From positions 1-35,151 of the IMG/VR virus record IMGVR_UViG_3300010160_000125: a stretch of 35,151 nucleotides of DNA, one strand, 5' to 3'. Positions 6,948 through 15,918 of the stretch are shown in pieces. This DNA comes from a virus. The stretch's first letter is position 1. Each line of letters begins with the position of its first letter. Both the position numbers and the translations under genes were made by a program. The notes beneath the pieces are model-generated. The model saw nothing but the letters and a program-made list of their open reading frames with translations, was not told the DNA's origin and did no database searches.

Positions 6948-7198
6948 GAGTTTTTACTGCCAACTTCGCCCTCTTTTTGAACTTTCACAGCAGACTGGAG
7001 GTTTTGTTTTTTGAACATCTCATCCATTTTCTTATTGTATTCGGATTTGTAGCTTTCTATGACCATTCCAATTTGATGGATCATGGGGCCGTTTTGCATA
7101 CGATATGCAAAACTTAATTTTTTGGTTAAGTCTGATATGGTGTTAGACAAGTCTTCCATAGACTTGTCTGATAGATTACCAATAAAAGGATGTTGCAT
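6944..7198 (-). CDS. Small conserved T4-like phage protein
   Basis: This 84-residue helical protein contains HPFIGNLSDKSMEDL at the start and a long amphipathic helix (LTKKLSFAYRMQNGPMIHQIGMVIESY). I associate this pattern with small proteins of T4-like cyanophages near structural genes. The C-terminus is charged and probably disordered. An AATAAATA late-type box ends 4 bases before the ATG, leaving only TAGG as leader. It is the last gene of the virion block before the early operon promoter. Function unknown; a virion-associated role is inferred from position and promoter type. Confidence 0.75.
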   Translation of the reverse strand: MQHPFIGNLSDKSMEDLSNTISDLTKKLSFAYRMQNGPMIHQIGMVIESYKSEYNKKMDEMFKKQNLQSAVKVQKEGEVGSKNS

Positions 7199-7202
7199 CC
7201 TA

Positions 7203-7210
7203 TATTTATT
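7203..7210 (-). promoter_or_regulatory. T4-like late promoter box AATAAATA
   Basis: Minus-strand AATAAATATAGG runs straight into the ATG at 7198 and overlaps the stop codon of the upstream gene. The first base differs from the T4 consensus TATAAATA. A start 6 bases after the box would fall one base inside the ATG, so the transcript would be leaderless or very short. Confidence 0.5.
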
Positions 7211-8999
7211 ACCAATTGTTCAACTGGGTTCTTTTCCAGATACTAGTGCCTTCATACACAGTAACCGCAATGTTTCCATTTGCCGTAGACAATGCCATCT
7301 TTTGCCCTGCTATACCACTATATCTTGTTTGGGATATAGTGATGTTACCGCTATCTTCAATACTAGATATGTAGTACACTATGTTAGCAGTTATCCCACC
7401 AAATGTGTTTCCCAAGAATACAATTGGATCATTGCTTGCAATGTTACTTGTACTTGACAATGTTAGATTATAATCGGTAGTTGCAGTAACTTGCATTGAT
7501 CCGTTTTCATTCAATAATGCAACAGGGGCGCCGCCCGGATTGTTTGCACATACAGTGAATGCTGTGCTGTTTGCAATACTTTGCACAAAGTAATTTGTAC
7601 TAGCATTTAAGTTACCCATAATATTACCGTAACTAGCAACACAATTACCAGTATCATTTGTCAATCCTAAATTGCCTCCACCAAATGTCGCACTAACTGC
7701 AATATTTGAGTTACCTGTGAATATATTTTTAATGTAATATGTTGAATTTGCTATGTTACCAAAAACATTACCACTAAACGCTACCCTGCCACCTACTACC
7801 ATATTTGTAGTCGTTGACACAGTAATAACATTACCAGTTGCATAAGTTGCAGTAGCATATGCATTAGCAATAGTACCAGTAATCAGTACTGGATATCCAA
7901 CAACAAAATTTTCTGTGCTAGATACAATAATTGCGTTTCCACTAGCTAACGTGTTAGTAGAAGTAACAGTATTGGTTACCGCGGTAGTATTAGTTAAATA
8001 TTTAGGTATTGCACTACCTTCATATGATCCGGTAGCTACGTACATATAACTTACAGGTGATACGGTCATTGTACCACTGGTGCTAGACACATTGAATAAA
8101 GCAGCCGGGCCTGAAGCAGTGCCAGGTGTTGCTGATATAGTAAATGTTGTGGTGCTTGGAATACTACGTACATAGTAAACTGTACCTGCTGTTACTCCAC
8201 CAAACACAACCCCTGAGAATTGAATTGGCATATCTAGATAAAATCCTGCAGTACTATCACAGGTTACAATTTCATAGGTACCATCAGTTGCAGTACACGT
8301 AGCAAATGCCAATGATGTTGCAGTATCAATGCAGACGGTACCATTTACATCACCTTGAAATCCTACTGGGCTAGGTGTTCTTTGTTGAATTTGAGTTGAC
8401 TGTCTTGGTCTGTTGTATGGTTCAACAGTAATTGTTGTTCCGCAGTCAACTGAACTGAATCTAAAGTCCATTTGACTAACTCCGTATGGTACGGTTATTA
8501 CTGGTACATTGGCCACGTTAGCAAAATTCTCTATAGTAGTTACACCATACTGATTGGTAACGCTGCTAGGGAATGAAATAGTAGCATTAGCATTTGAAAT
8601 TGCTAATTCTAGTTGAACATTACTTTGAGTACCTGCTGGCGCCCAACCAGTAAATTGAATAGTTGTATTTCCAACAATAGAACCGTATTGTACATCACCT
8701 AAACTTGCGTTAACAGTCATTATACCTGATATAGCATTACCCAAGTTATAAGTAGTTGCTCTGAAGCCACGTGTTAATGTATTACTGAGTAATGTGTTAG
8801 CCATATCATTATTCAGTGTCATACCTGGTAAGGCTGATTTCAGTATAGCATTATTTTGTAGGTTAGTAATTTCACTAGCCGCAGTATTTAAATCTGTTCT
8901 AATAACAGAGAAATTATCTCTGAATCCTTGACTACTATTGTTTACACCCGGTACAGGGTAGTTAACATTAATTCCATTTGTATTGATTGCGCTTGTCAT
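7209..8999 (-). CDS. Virion structural protein with repeated beta modules
   Basis: This 596-residue protein begins with a segment I associate with T4-like cyanophage structural proteins (NGINVNYPVPGVNNSSQGFRD, residues about 8-28), followed by a heptad-like stretch and a beta-rich domain to about residue 200. From about 235 to the C-terminus it carries roughly four copies, some degenerate, of a module built as I-V-x-S-T-x-x-F-x-x-G-x-P-V-x-F-S-G, then F-G-x-I/V-x-x-x-x-x-Y-Y-V, then T-x-F-T-I-S and a glycine turn. The same module occurs in the 827- and 456-residue proteins of this window. This suits a trimeric fibre, baseplate decoration or adhesion protein on the virion surface. A TATAAATA box lies 19 bases before the ATG and GGAAT is a weak ribosome site. 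Confidence 0.8.
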   Translation of the reverse strand: MTSAINTNGINVNYPVPGVNNSSQGFRDNFSVIRTDLNTAASEITNLQNNAILKSALPGMTLNNDMANTLLSNTLTRGFRATTYNLGNAISGIMTVNASLGDVQYGSIVGNTTIQFTGWAPAGTQSNVQLELAISNANATISFPSSVTNQYGVTTIENFANVANVPVITVPYGVSQMDFRFSSVDCGTTITVEPYNRPRQSTQIQQRTPSPVGFQGDVNGTVCIDTATSLAFATCTATDGTYEIVTCDSTAGFYLDMPIQFSGVVFGGVTAGTVYYVRSIPSTTTFTISATPGTASGPAALFNVSSTSGTMTVSPVSYMYVATGSYEGSAIPKYLTNTTAVTNTVTSTNTLASGNAIIVSSTENFVVGYPVLITGTIANAYATATYATGNVITVSTTTNMVVGGRVAFSGNVFGNIANSTYYIKNIFTGNSNIAVSATFGGGNLGLTNDTGNCVASYGNIMGNLNASTNYFVQSIANSTAFTVCANNPGGAPVALLNENGSMQVTATTDYNLTLSSTSNIASNDPIVFLGNTFGGITANIVYYISSIEDSGNITISQTRYSGIAGQKMALSTANGNIAVTVYEGTSIWKRTQLNNW

Positions 9000-9013
9000 A
9001 TTTGTAATTCCGT

Positions 9014-11497
9014 TTAATATTTATACTGATTCTCATTCGGCAAAATTGTTTGTCTTGGGAATAAAACATAAAAATCTTTACTGTTTAATGGGTCAGGAGT
9101 AGGTGACGCACTAGGTAAGCTAGTCCAACTTGCAGGGCTTGTGTTATTGTCATAGTTATAAGTTGCACTCTTATCTACACTGAATCGATCAATTTCAAAA
9201 TTTATTTGATTCAATGTAAATTGCCAATTGTTTTCTATGTTAGACTTAATAGTCTCACTAAACCCTGGTTTTGTGTAGCATATAACCCAAGCAGGTACGT
9301 ATCCAGTGGTACTACCATTAGCTTGTTGACTAGTCATCCATAATGGTAATAGTTTGCTGTTATATTCTTGACCAACCACTGACGCGACTTGATTACGCAT
9401 GTTAGGTAGACTATTAGGGTATAATAATCTAGCATATCCCGGTGTTAAACTTGTATAATAATCTTGACCCAATTGATTTATCCAACTAGCATGAATACTA
9501 GTACTGCTTGTATACCAAGGACCTTTACCTAAATCAATCAATCTAGGCCAGTATATTTCACTTTGAATACTTACACCTTGTGGATTAATCAAGTTATCTA
9601 TCACTTCACTATATACAACTTCGTAAAGTATGTTTCCCGCATCGTCTTTTGCAACAGCAGTTTTTAATTCACCAAGAGTAATGTTTCTCCAATAGTGATT
9701 CTTTGTGATTGCTTGTAAATATTGTTGGATAGCACTTGCATAGATACCATAAGCATGTTCATATATAACACTGGTTGCTTTACCAAAATATTGATCTCCA
9801 CTGCGATACAAATAGTCAGTTGGTATCAATGTTTCATTGTCTAGTAATGTGGCAAGAATATTTCTGTCAGTAGTTGATGGTGTTGCTTTAATATATAATG
9901 TGTCCGTTGGTTGTCCAAATTCTTGTAGTACACTAACTGTGAATGTTTTATAAGAGTTAACTGATAGGAATTTTTCTGAATATGCTTCAACAGTAAAGGT
10001 ATAACTTGAAGTGTCACCCACATTCAAATATTTGTTTGTGGGCTGATCTGCAACTCTACCAACTATCTCACCGTTACTAGCAACTGACAAGTTAGGTGGT
10101 AATGCACCGTTTGTTAATCTGTAAGATAGTTCTACATCACTAACTGCTTTGACAAACAATGTGCTGATGTTTCCATTCAATATTTGTCCTAAATTACTAT
10201 CACTTAGCCAATCAATAACACCAGTAACATTCTTTTGTAGATTAAATGTAAAGTTAAAATAAGGACTTGCATAGTATGTTGCACCTGTTTTGTACACACT
10301 TACGCTGAAATTATAATTACTTACACCGTCTGTAGTTAGTGCAGGGTAACCGGTGATCCATCCTGTTTGAGTATTACCGGTTAATCCATTAGGCAAATTA
10401 GCAAAACTGTATGCAATAGGATTGCTATCAAAGTCTTTACCTATTATTTTAAATGCAAAATATTCACCACTCTTAAAATTACCCATGTTAGCAAACTGTG
10501 TAGGAGCAATAGGTGGCAAGATGTAGTATCCATAGTATGGATCACTGTTATGTAGATTGTATGTAAGTGGACGAGTGTTTAGTATTACAGGTAATCTGCT
10601 GTTGACTGGTTTGCCAGGCCCACCCTGGTTAACCGGTGTATTTTGATTTATAACTGTAATAGAGTAACTAGCCAATGCATTTCCTAATGGACTTGTTAAG
10701 CCCAATGTAAAATTATATGTTCGTATTGTTGGATTACCTACAGACACCGCCGGCAATGTTACTGTCATTGATCCACTACCGTTCACTAAGAAAAAAGTAG
10801 AACCATTCTGTGTGACACTGATAGTAAATGTAGTTGATGAAAGTATAGCTCTTACATAATATACTTGACCTGCTACAAGATCACCAAATACTGTTCCACT
10901 GAAAACAACCGGTCTTCCTGGATAAAATCCTATAGTTGATGTAACAAGAATAGTATTATTTGCGCTACTTGTTTGTGTAGAATTTGTAATGACCGACGGA
11001 TCAGTTAACGTAACTATCGGTGGTTGAGCATATCCTCTAATAACACCCAATGAATCAATTTCTAGTCCAGGAGGTAATGCACCTTCTCTAAGTTGAATAA
11101 TTACAGGATTATTAGTCTCTGGATTACGATATGTGATTGGATATTGAACCCATATACTGTCTTGTGTACTTAGTATGCTACCATTTGGAGTTGTAAATTG
11201 TGGGATTGCTGATCCAGAAATAATCAATGAAAAGGTTCTGTCTCTAATATTTCCATTGTTGTCAGTTATTCTGACTACGAACGTGCTAGATGTGTCACCT
11301 GTTACGATTCCAGGAGTGCCACTTAGTAACCCAGATGAATTTAATGTTATACCTGTAGGTATTAATCCGCTCAACAATGTATAAGTAATTGATGTTGCCG
11401 GCAATACGGCTGAAGCAGAAAATTCAAACAATAAAGGTAGTGACGCAGGGTAACTACCTATTGATCCTGCAGGGGTATTCCATACTGGTTGTGACAT
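9014..11497 (-). CDS. Large virion protein with Ig/cadherin-like repeats
   Basis: This 827-residue protein begins with putative Ig-like (He_PIG-type) domains: YTLLSGLIPTGITLNSSGLL-SGTP at about 40-62 and again LREGALPPGLEIDSLGVIRG at about 138-157, with further LPNGLTGNTQTGWITGYP and LPPNLSVASNGEIVGR units. The shared module FYPGRPVVFSGTVFGDL...YYVRAI...TFTIS lies near residues 191-235. The C-terminal 280 residues are different, Tyr/Trp-rich and globular-looking, perhaps the virion-attachment or assembly part. The ribosome site is AGGA. One base separates it from the endolysin gene. I infer a tail or baseplate-associated adhesion or structural protein; the exact position in the virion is unknown. 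Confidence 0.8.
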   Translation of the reverse strand: MSQPVWNTPAGSIGSYPASLPLLFEFSASAVLPATSITYTLLSGLIPTGITLNSSGLLSGTPGIVTGDTSSTFVVRITDNNGNIRDRTFSLIISGSAIPQFTTPNGSILSTQDSIWVQYPITYRNPETNNPVIIQLREGALPPGLEIDSLGVIRGYAQPPIVTLTDPSVITNSTQTSSANNTILVTSTIGFYPGRPVVFSGTVFGDLVAGQVYYVRAILSSTTFTISVTQNGSTFFLVNGSGSMTVTLPAVSVGNPTIRTYNFTLGLTSPLGNALASYSITVINQNTPVNQGGPGKPVNSRLPVILNTRPLTYNLHNSDPYYGYYILPPIAPTQFANMGNFKSGEYFAFKIIGKDFDSNPIAYSFANLPNGLTGNTQTGWITGYPALTTDGVSNYNFSVSVYKTGATYYASPYFNFTFNLQKNVTGVIDWLSDSNLGQILNGNISTLFVKAVSDVELSYRLTNGALPPNLSVASNGEIVGRVADQPTNKYLNVGDTSSYTFTVEAYSEKFLSVNSYKTFTVSVLQEFGQPTDTLYIKATPSTTDRNILATLLDNETLIPTDYLYRSGDQYFGKATSVIYEHAYGIYASAIQQYLQAITKNHYWRNITLGELKTAVAKDDAGNILYEVVYSEVIDNLINPQGVSIQSEIYWPRLIDLGKGPWYTSSTSIHASWINQLGQDYYTSLTPGYARLLYPNSLPNMRNQVASVVGQEYNSKLLPLWMTSQQANGSTTGYVPAWVICYTKPGFSETIKSNIENNWQFTLNQINFEIDRFSVDKSATYNYDNNTSPASWTSLPSASPTPDPLNSKDFYVLFPRQTILPNENQYKY
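9018..9025 (-). promoter_or_regulatory. T4 late promoter box TATAAATA
   Basis: A perfect match to the T4 late consensus on the minus strand, 19 bases before the ATG at 8999. It lies inside the last codons of the upstream gene, where it encodes Tyr-Lys-Tyr. A start 6 bases downstream gives a leader of about 13 bases with GGAAT as ribosome site. Confidence 0.6.
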
Positions 11498-11498
11498 A

Positions 11499-12119
11499 TT
11501 ATCCTTGTAAGAACTTCATAGCAATATCGTAGTGATGTTTTCTATCTTCTAATCCAATAGTACCACCGTTGATACGTTTGGTTAATGTTACAAAATCATT
11601 CTTGTCGCAATATTGATTTAAGTTGTTGTTATCCCAGAACCAACCTGCACTACTTACTGCACCATTTGGTGTCTCCAAGTACGCTACTGTTGCATCAACA
11701 CTGATGCCAAGATCGGCAGCAAACTTTGTATAGTTTTGTTTACCGGTCAATTGAATTAATCCTCGACCGCAAAATTTATAGCCATCACCTGATTCTTCTG
11801 GTCCATTGCCCATACGATTGCCATATACACGATTAGCAATCTTTGCAGGTTTTTTTGCATATTGATTAGCCAATTCTTCTGTGGGGAAATACTTTTTAAA
11901 AGTAGTCATTAATCCTTTGACACTGTAGTTCAAGTTTTCTTTAATGAAATTAAAATCACCTGACTCATGTGCCGTTTGTGCTAAGAAACCTGCTGCACGT
12001 ACAGGATTATCAAACATGTTGTAATATTCTGCTACAGTATTCATAGGCTCAAGATAACCTATCAATACATTTTGTTTTGTTTTTGGGCATAATGCCTTTA
12101 ATAAATCTATTGTTATCAT
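11499..12119 (-). CDS. Endolysin, GH19 chitinase-like lysozyme
   Basis: This 206-residue protein matches the glycoside hydrolase 19 fold used by phage endolysins to cut peptidoglycan. The motif AQTAHESGDF holds the likely general acid Glu52, and KENLNYS supplies a second acidic residue, Glu61. The conserved KKPAKIANRVYGNRMGNG, then GDGYKFCGRGLIQLTGKQNY (the GRGxIQLTG signature) and GWFWDNNNLN complete the family. There is no signal peptide, so release would need a holin, or the enzyme could be carried on the virion. It sits among tail genes, between fibre and adhesin-like genes, and shares their transcript, so a virion-associated lysin is as likely as a classical endolysin. The Shine-Dalgarno site is weak (AAGG). 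Confidence 0.9.
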   Translation of the reverse strand: MITIDLLKALCPKTKQNVLIGYLEPMNTVAEYYNMFDNPVRAAGFLAQTAHESGDFNFIKENLNYSVKGLMTTFKKYFPTEELANQYAKKPAKIANRVYGNRMGNGPEESGDGYKFCGRGLIQLTGKQNYTKFAADLGISVDATVAYLETPNGAVSSAGWFWDNNNLNQYCDKNDFVTLTKRINGGTIGLEDRKHHYDIAMKFLQG

Positions 12120-12128
12120 TTTTTTGCC

Positions 12129-15100
12129 TTATCCATATGTCGCCAATAAGCGTGAGCCGGTGCCTAAACTAAAGTTACCGGTAATTGTACCCACTGTTAT
12201 GTTTGAACCAGTAGTAAATGCATTACCTATAAAAGTTGCACCTGTACCACCTATGTTAGCAGTTGTTGTTATGTTACCAGTAGCACTCAATGTTGTATAG
12301 ATACCATTGTTAGCACCTATGTTACCGACGTTAGCATTACCTGTCACACTTAAACTTGCTAATGTACCAACTGCGGTAATATTAGCCTGACTATTAGCTG
12401 TTACTGTAACTGCTGTTGTTGCACTAGACACTGTACCTGATACATTTGCACCTGCCACTGCGTTTGCAGTCGTTGCAAATGATACTGCACCGGAGACGTT
12501 GCCACCTGCTACACTATTAGCTGTTGTTGCATATGTAGCTAATCCTACAGCTCCTGAGACGTTGCCACCTGCTACTGCATTTGCTGTTGTTGCAAAAGCT
12601 ACTGCTCCACTTACATTAGCACCTGCTACACTATTTGCTGTTGCTGCATATGTAGCAAGACCTGCTGTTGCTACTGATAAGTTAGAAACTTGAGTAGTAG
12701 ATGATACTACAAACGGAGCAGTACCGGTCGCTACAGTAGTAATGTATTGTCCGGTGATGTTTGATGTAGTGCCGGTGTGGTTAGTGGCAGATATGTTGCC
12801 TGCAGTGACGTTTCCGGATATACTTAATGAAGTCAATGTGCCAACACTTGTAATGTTACCTTGTGCGGCTGTTGTTACAGTACCGGCTGTAGTTGCAGTT
12901 CCTGCACTAGTTGCATATGTAGCATTTGCTACAGTCCCACTTACATTAGCACCTGCCACTGCATTAGCTGTTGTTGCATATGTAGCTAATCCAACAGCAC
13001 CGGTTACATTTGCACCTGCTACACTATTAGCAGTAGTTGCATAAGCGACAGCACCTGAGACGTTTCCACCTGCTACACTATTAGCTGTTGTTGCATAAGC
13101 GACAGCACCTGAGACGTTTCCACCTGCTACACTATTAGCTGTTGTTGCATAAGCGACAGCACCTGAAACATTAGCACCCGTAATAGAACTTAACGTTGAG
13201 CCGTTACCTGACACATTAGTAAACACACCAAATGTGGCCCCGATGTTACCAACGTTTGCATTACCAGTAATACTTAACGTACCGGTAATGCTTGTGTTAC
13301 CTGCATTTAATGTACCATTGGCAGCAGTAGCTCCGTCAATTCTTAATCCAGTTAAATATCCTAAACTGGTAATGTTGGGTTGTGCCGCAGTAGACAATGT
13401 ACCTACAATATTGTTGGCACCAATGTTGCCAACGTTAGCATTACCTGACACTGATAATGTACCAGTGATTGCTAATTGTGGATCATTGAATTTAATATTA
13501 CTACTAGCATCTATAGCGTTTGCACCACTACTGTATAACAACGCATTTGCTGCACCAGGAATAGTTTGACTAATAACTGATGCAAACGATAAATTACCAT
13601 TACCATCACTTTGCAAGAAACCTGTACTACCTGTTATTTTAATATTACTAACAGAACCTAAATTAGCAAGACCATTAACAGACAACCCAGTTAATGTGCC
13701 TATACTAGTAATATTTGGTTGAGCATTAGATCCGCTTGATAATGTACCTGCTAGTGATCCATTACTTAGTATAGAGTTTGCAATGATTGTACCTGAAACA
13801 TACATTTGTGCTGATGTTAGTATTAGTACATCAGGTGTTCCGTTAACACCCATTGTAATATTACCATTTGGGTTAGTAATATCAACATTACTATTACCAT
13901 TAACAATACTGTCAACCACAATGTTACCGGCTGTTAAATTACCTGTTACTGAAAGATTACCTAAGGTAACATTACCAGTAACACTCAATGTTCCACTTGT
14001 TATTAAGTTACCACCTTGAATATTACCAGTGGCAGTGATTAAACCACCTGTACCAATATTTCCAATATTTGCATTACCTGAAACAGAAATAGATGTTAGT
14101 GTACCTGTACTTGTGATATTTGGTTGTGCTGTTGTTGTTACTGTACCTGCTGTAGTTGCACTAGACACGGTGCCAGATACATTAGCACCTGCTACACTAT
14201 TTGCTGTCGTTGCGAATGATACGGCACCTGTAACATTAGCGCCGGTAATAGAACTCAATGCTGAACCATTTCCACTAACATTAGTGAATATACCTTGGGT
14301 TGCACTTATGTTACCAACGTTTGCATTACCTGATACTGACAGACTTGTTAATATACCAGTACTTGTAATATTAGGCTGTGCTGCTGTAGTCAATGTACCA
14401 GTTACTAATGTGAATACTGCGTTATTGGCACCTATATTACCAACGTCAGCATTACCGGTTGCAGTAATGATGCCAGTACCCAAATTGCCAATGTTTGCAT
14501 TACCACTTACACTCAAGCTCGTTAGTGTACCTGTACTTGTTATATTTGGTTGTGCATTAGTTGTGACGGTACCTGATGTAGTTGCAGAACCAGCAGTACC
14601 TGCGCTAGTTGCATATGTTGCATTTGCTACAGTTCCGCTTACATTAGCACCTGCAACACTATTTGCTGTTGCGGCATAATTGACTTGACCAGATACGTTG
14701 GCCCCTGCAACACTATTTGCTGTTGCGGCATAATTGACTTGACCAGATACGTTGGCCCCTGCAACACTATTTGCTACGTTGGCAAAATTCACTTGTCCGG
14801 ACACGTTAGCACCTGCTACACTATTTGCTGTTGTTGCAAATGCAACTGCTCCTGAGACGTTGGCACCTGCTACGGCATTGGCAGTCGTAGCATATGAGAC
14901 GGAACCCGTGACATTGGAACCTGTAATAGAACTCAATGCTGAACCATTTCCACTAACATTAGTGAATATACCCTGTGTTGCACCTATGTTACCAACGTTT
15001 GCATTACCTGACACTGATAATGAAGTTAGTGTTCCGGTACTGGTTATATTAGATTGTGCGGCTGTTGTTAATGAGCCCGTTACAGTAGTGAACACGCCTG

Positions 15101-15824
15101 CGGCTGCTCCTATATTACCTACATTAGCATTACCGGTTGCACTAATTACACCTCCGGTTACTAGATTACCACCATGAACATTACCAGTAGCAGTAATTAA
15201 TCCTGCAGTGCCAATATTACCTACATTAGCATTGCCCGAGACAGATATAGAAGTTAATGTGCCAGTACTTGTTATATTTGGTTGTGATGCAACTAGCACA
15301 GTGTTTGATGTACCAGCTGATAATGCGTAAGTTGCGTTTGCTACAGTTCCGCTTACATTAGCACCTGCAATATTTGTTAAGTTTGCACCGCTGCCTATGA
15401 AATAATTTGCTGATGCTGCATTACCTAAATTTGCATTAGCTGATATAAGATTACCACCTATGTTTGCGCTACCGGTGACTATTAAGTTTGCTAATGTTAC
15501 TGTAGTAGGTAGTTCTATATAAAGAGTTTGTGCAAAAGTAGTATATGTAGCAGCGTTAGTGATTGGATTAGGGGTTGTTCCTATTTTAAGTGTTGATGAA
15601 CTGAATGAAACAGATGCGATGTTGGCGCTGACAACAACATTACCAGTTGGAGAATTAACAGTAATACCAGCGCCGGCTGATCGGTTAACAGAACTTACAG
15701 AAGCACTAGTAAGTCCGTTGTATACTTCATTAAAATTTTCTTGTACTTTTTGGAATGCTATTCGTATTGGATCCGCTGACGGATCATCAGGAAACGTACC
15801 AAAATCTATATTTTGTTGACTCAT
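12129..15824 (-). CDS. Giant repetitive tail fibre protein
   Basis: This 1231-residue protein is built almost wholly from short repeats. The N-terminus (NIDFGTFPDDPSADPIRIAF, then QKVQENFNEVYN) resembles attachment domains of T4-like fibres. Next come units such as GNGSALSSITGANVTG and ISVSGNANVGNIGA, and arrays of an 18-residue repeat, consensus SVAGANVSGAVAFATTAN, in four clusters near residues 296-408, 523-561, 878-975 and 1048-1131. The total is about 18 to 20 units. Such glycine/asparagine/valine repeats are typical of trimeric beta-helical fibres. No recognisable receptor-binding tip or intramolecular chaperone follows; the C-terminus is FSLGTGSRLLATYG. The repeats are partly identical in DNA, so copy number may change by recombination. 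A GATAAATA late box lies 20 bases before the ATG. Confidence 0.88.
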   Translation of the reverse strand: MSQQNIDFGTFPDDPSADPIRIAFQKVQENFNEVYNGLTSASVSSVNRSAGAGITVNSPTGNVVVSANIASVSFSSSTLKIGTTPNPITNAATYTTFAQTLYIELPTTVTLANLIVTGSANIGGNLISANANLGNAASANYFIGSGANLTNIAGANVSGTVANATYALSAGTSNTVLVASQPNITSTGTLTSISVSGNANVGNIGTAGLITATGNVHGGNLVTGGVISATGNANVGNIGAAAGVFTTVTGSLTTAAQSNITSTGTLTSLSVSGNANVGNIGATQGIFTNVSGNGSALSSITGSNVTGSVSYATTANAVAGANVSGAVAFATTANSVAGANVSGQVNFANVANSVAGANVSGQVNYAATANSVAGANVSGQVNYAATANSVAGANVSGTVANATYATSAGTAGSATTSGTVTTNAQPNITSTGTLTSLSVSGNANIGNLGTGIITATGNADVGNIGANNAVFTLVTGTLTTAAQPNITSTGILTSLSVSGNANVGNISATQGIFTNVSGNGSALSSITGANVTGAVSFATTANSVAGANVSGTVSSATTAGTVTTTAQPNITSTGTLTSISVSGNANIGNIGTGGLITATGNIQGGNLITSGTLSVTGNVTLGNLSVTGNLTAGNIVVDSIVNGNSNVDITNPNGNITMGVNGTPDVLILTSAQMYVSGTIIANSILSNGSLAGTLSSGSNAQPNITSIGTLTGLSVNGLANLGSVSNIKITGSTGFLQSDGNGNLSFASVISQTIPGAANALLYSSGANAIDASSNIKFNDPQLAITGTLSVSGNANVGNIGANNIVGTLSTAAQPNITSLGYLTGLRIDGATAANGTLNAGNTSITGTLSITGNANVGNIGATFGVFTNVSGNGSTLSSITGANVSGAVAYATTANSVAGGNVSGAVAYATTANSVAGGNVSGAVAYATTANSVAGANVTGAVGLATYATTANAVAGANVSGTVANATYATSAGTATTAGTVTTAAQGNITSVGTLTSLSISGNVTAGNISATNHTGTTSNITGQYITTVATGTAPFVVSSTTQVSNLSVATAGLATYAATANSVAGANVSGAVAFATTANAVAGGNVSGAVGLATYATTANSVAGGNVSGAVSFATTANAVAGANVSGTVSSATTAVTVTANSQANITAVGTLASLSVTGNANVGNIGANNGIYTTLSATGNITTTANIGGTGATFIGNAFTTGSNITVGTITGNFSLGTGSRLLATYG
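13021..13169. repeat. Tandem 54-bp repeat inside fibre gene
   Basis: Units at 13021-13074, 13075-13128 and 13129-13169 (partial) are spaced by exactly 54 bp and nearly identical; the first differs at two positions and the third diverges near its end. They encode the 18-residue unit SVAGGNVSGAVAYATTAN. The low divergence suggests recent duplication. Confidence 0.9.
14651..14775. repeat. Second tandem 54-bp repeat in fibre gene
   Basis: Two units, 14651-14704 and 14705-14758, are identical over 54 bp, followed by a partial third to about 14775. They encode SVAGANVSGQVNYAATAN. They share the protein repeat, but not the exact DNA, of the array near 13100, so the two arrays were amplified independently. 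Confidence 0.9.
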
Positions 15825-15844
15825 ATCTATTCTACCTTATTTAG

Positions 15845-15852
15845 TATTTATC
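15845..15852 (-). promoter_or_regulatory. T4-like late promoter box GATAAATA
   Basis: Minus-strand GATAAATACTA followed by AATAAGG and the fibre ATG at 15824. The predicted start leaves a leader of about 15 bases with AAGG as ribosome site. Confidence 0.6.
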
Positions 15853-15880
15853 GTTTACAGACAAACACTATAGCCAAAAA

Positions 15881-15904
15881 AATACCCGACTAAAGCCGGG
15901 TATT
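15881..15904 (-). terminator. Rho-independent terminator after 710-residue gene
   Basis: An 8-bp stem (AATACCCG pairs with CGGGTATT) with an 8-base loop is followed on the minus strand by a run of seven T. It lies 14 bases after the stop of the 710-residue gene and just before the fibre late promoter. Confidence 0.85.
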
Positions 15905-15918
15905 GTTAGAAGTATCAA

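Noticed and set aside
13021-14775. CRISPR array.
   Set aside because: The 54-bp units are directly tandem with no unique spacers and encode in-frame protein repeats.
12499-15177. Several long plus-strand open frames opposite the fibre gene (for example 12742-13044, 14029-14679, 14752-15177).
   Set aside because: They are antisense to a clear repetitive fibre gene. Its codons for Gly, Asn, Ala and Thr rarely make stops on the other strand, the products are Pro/Val/Leu-rich nonsense, and no ribosome sites are seen.
12129-15824. Diversity-generating retroelement acting on the fibre.
   Set aside because: No reverse transcriptase or template/variable repeat pair is seen in the window. Repeats are tandem, not a mutated copy of a distant template.
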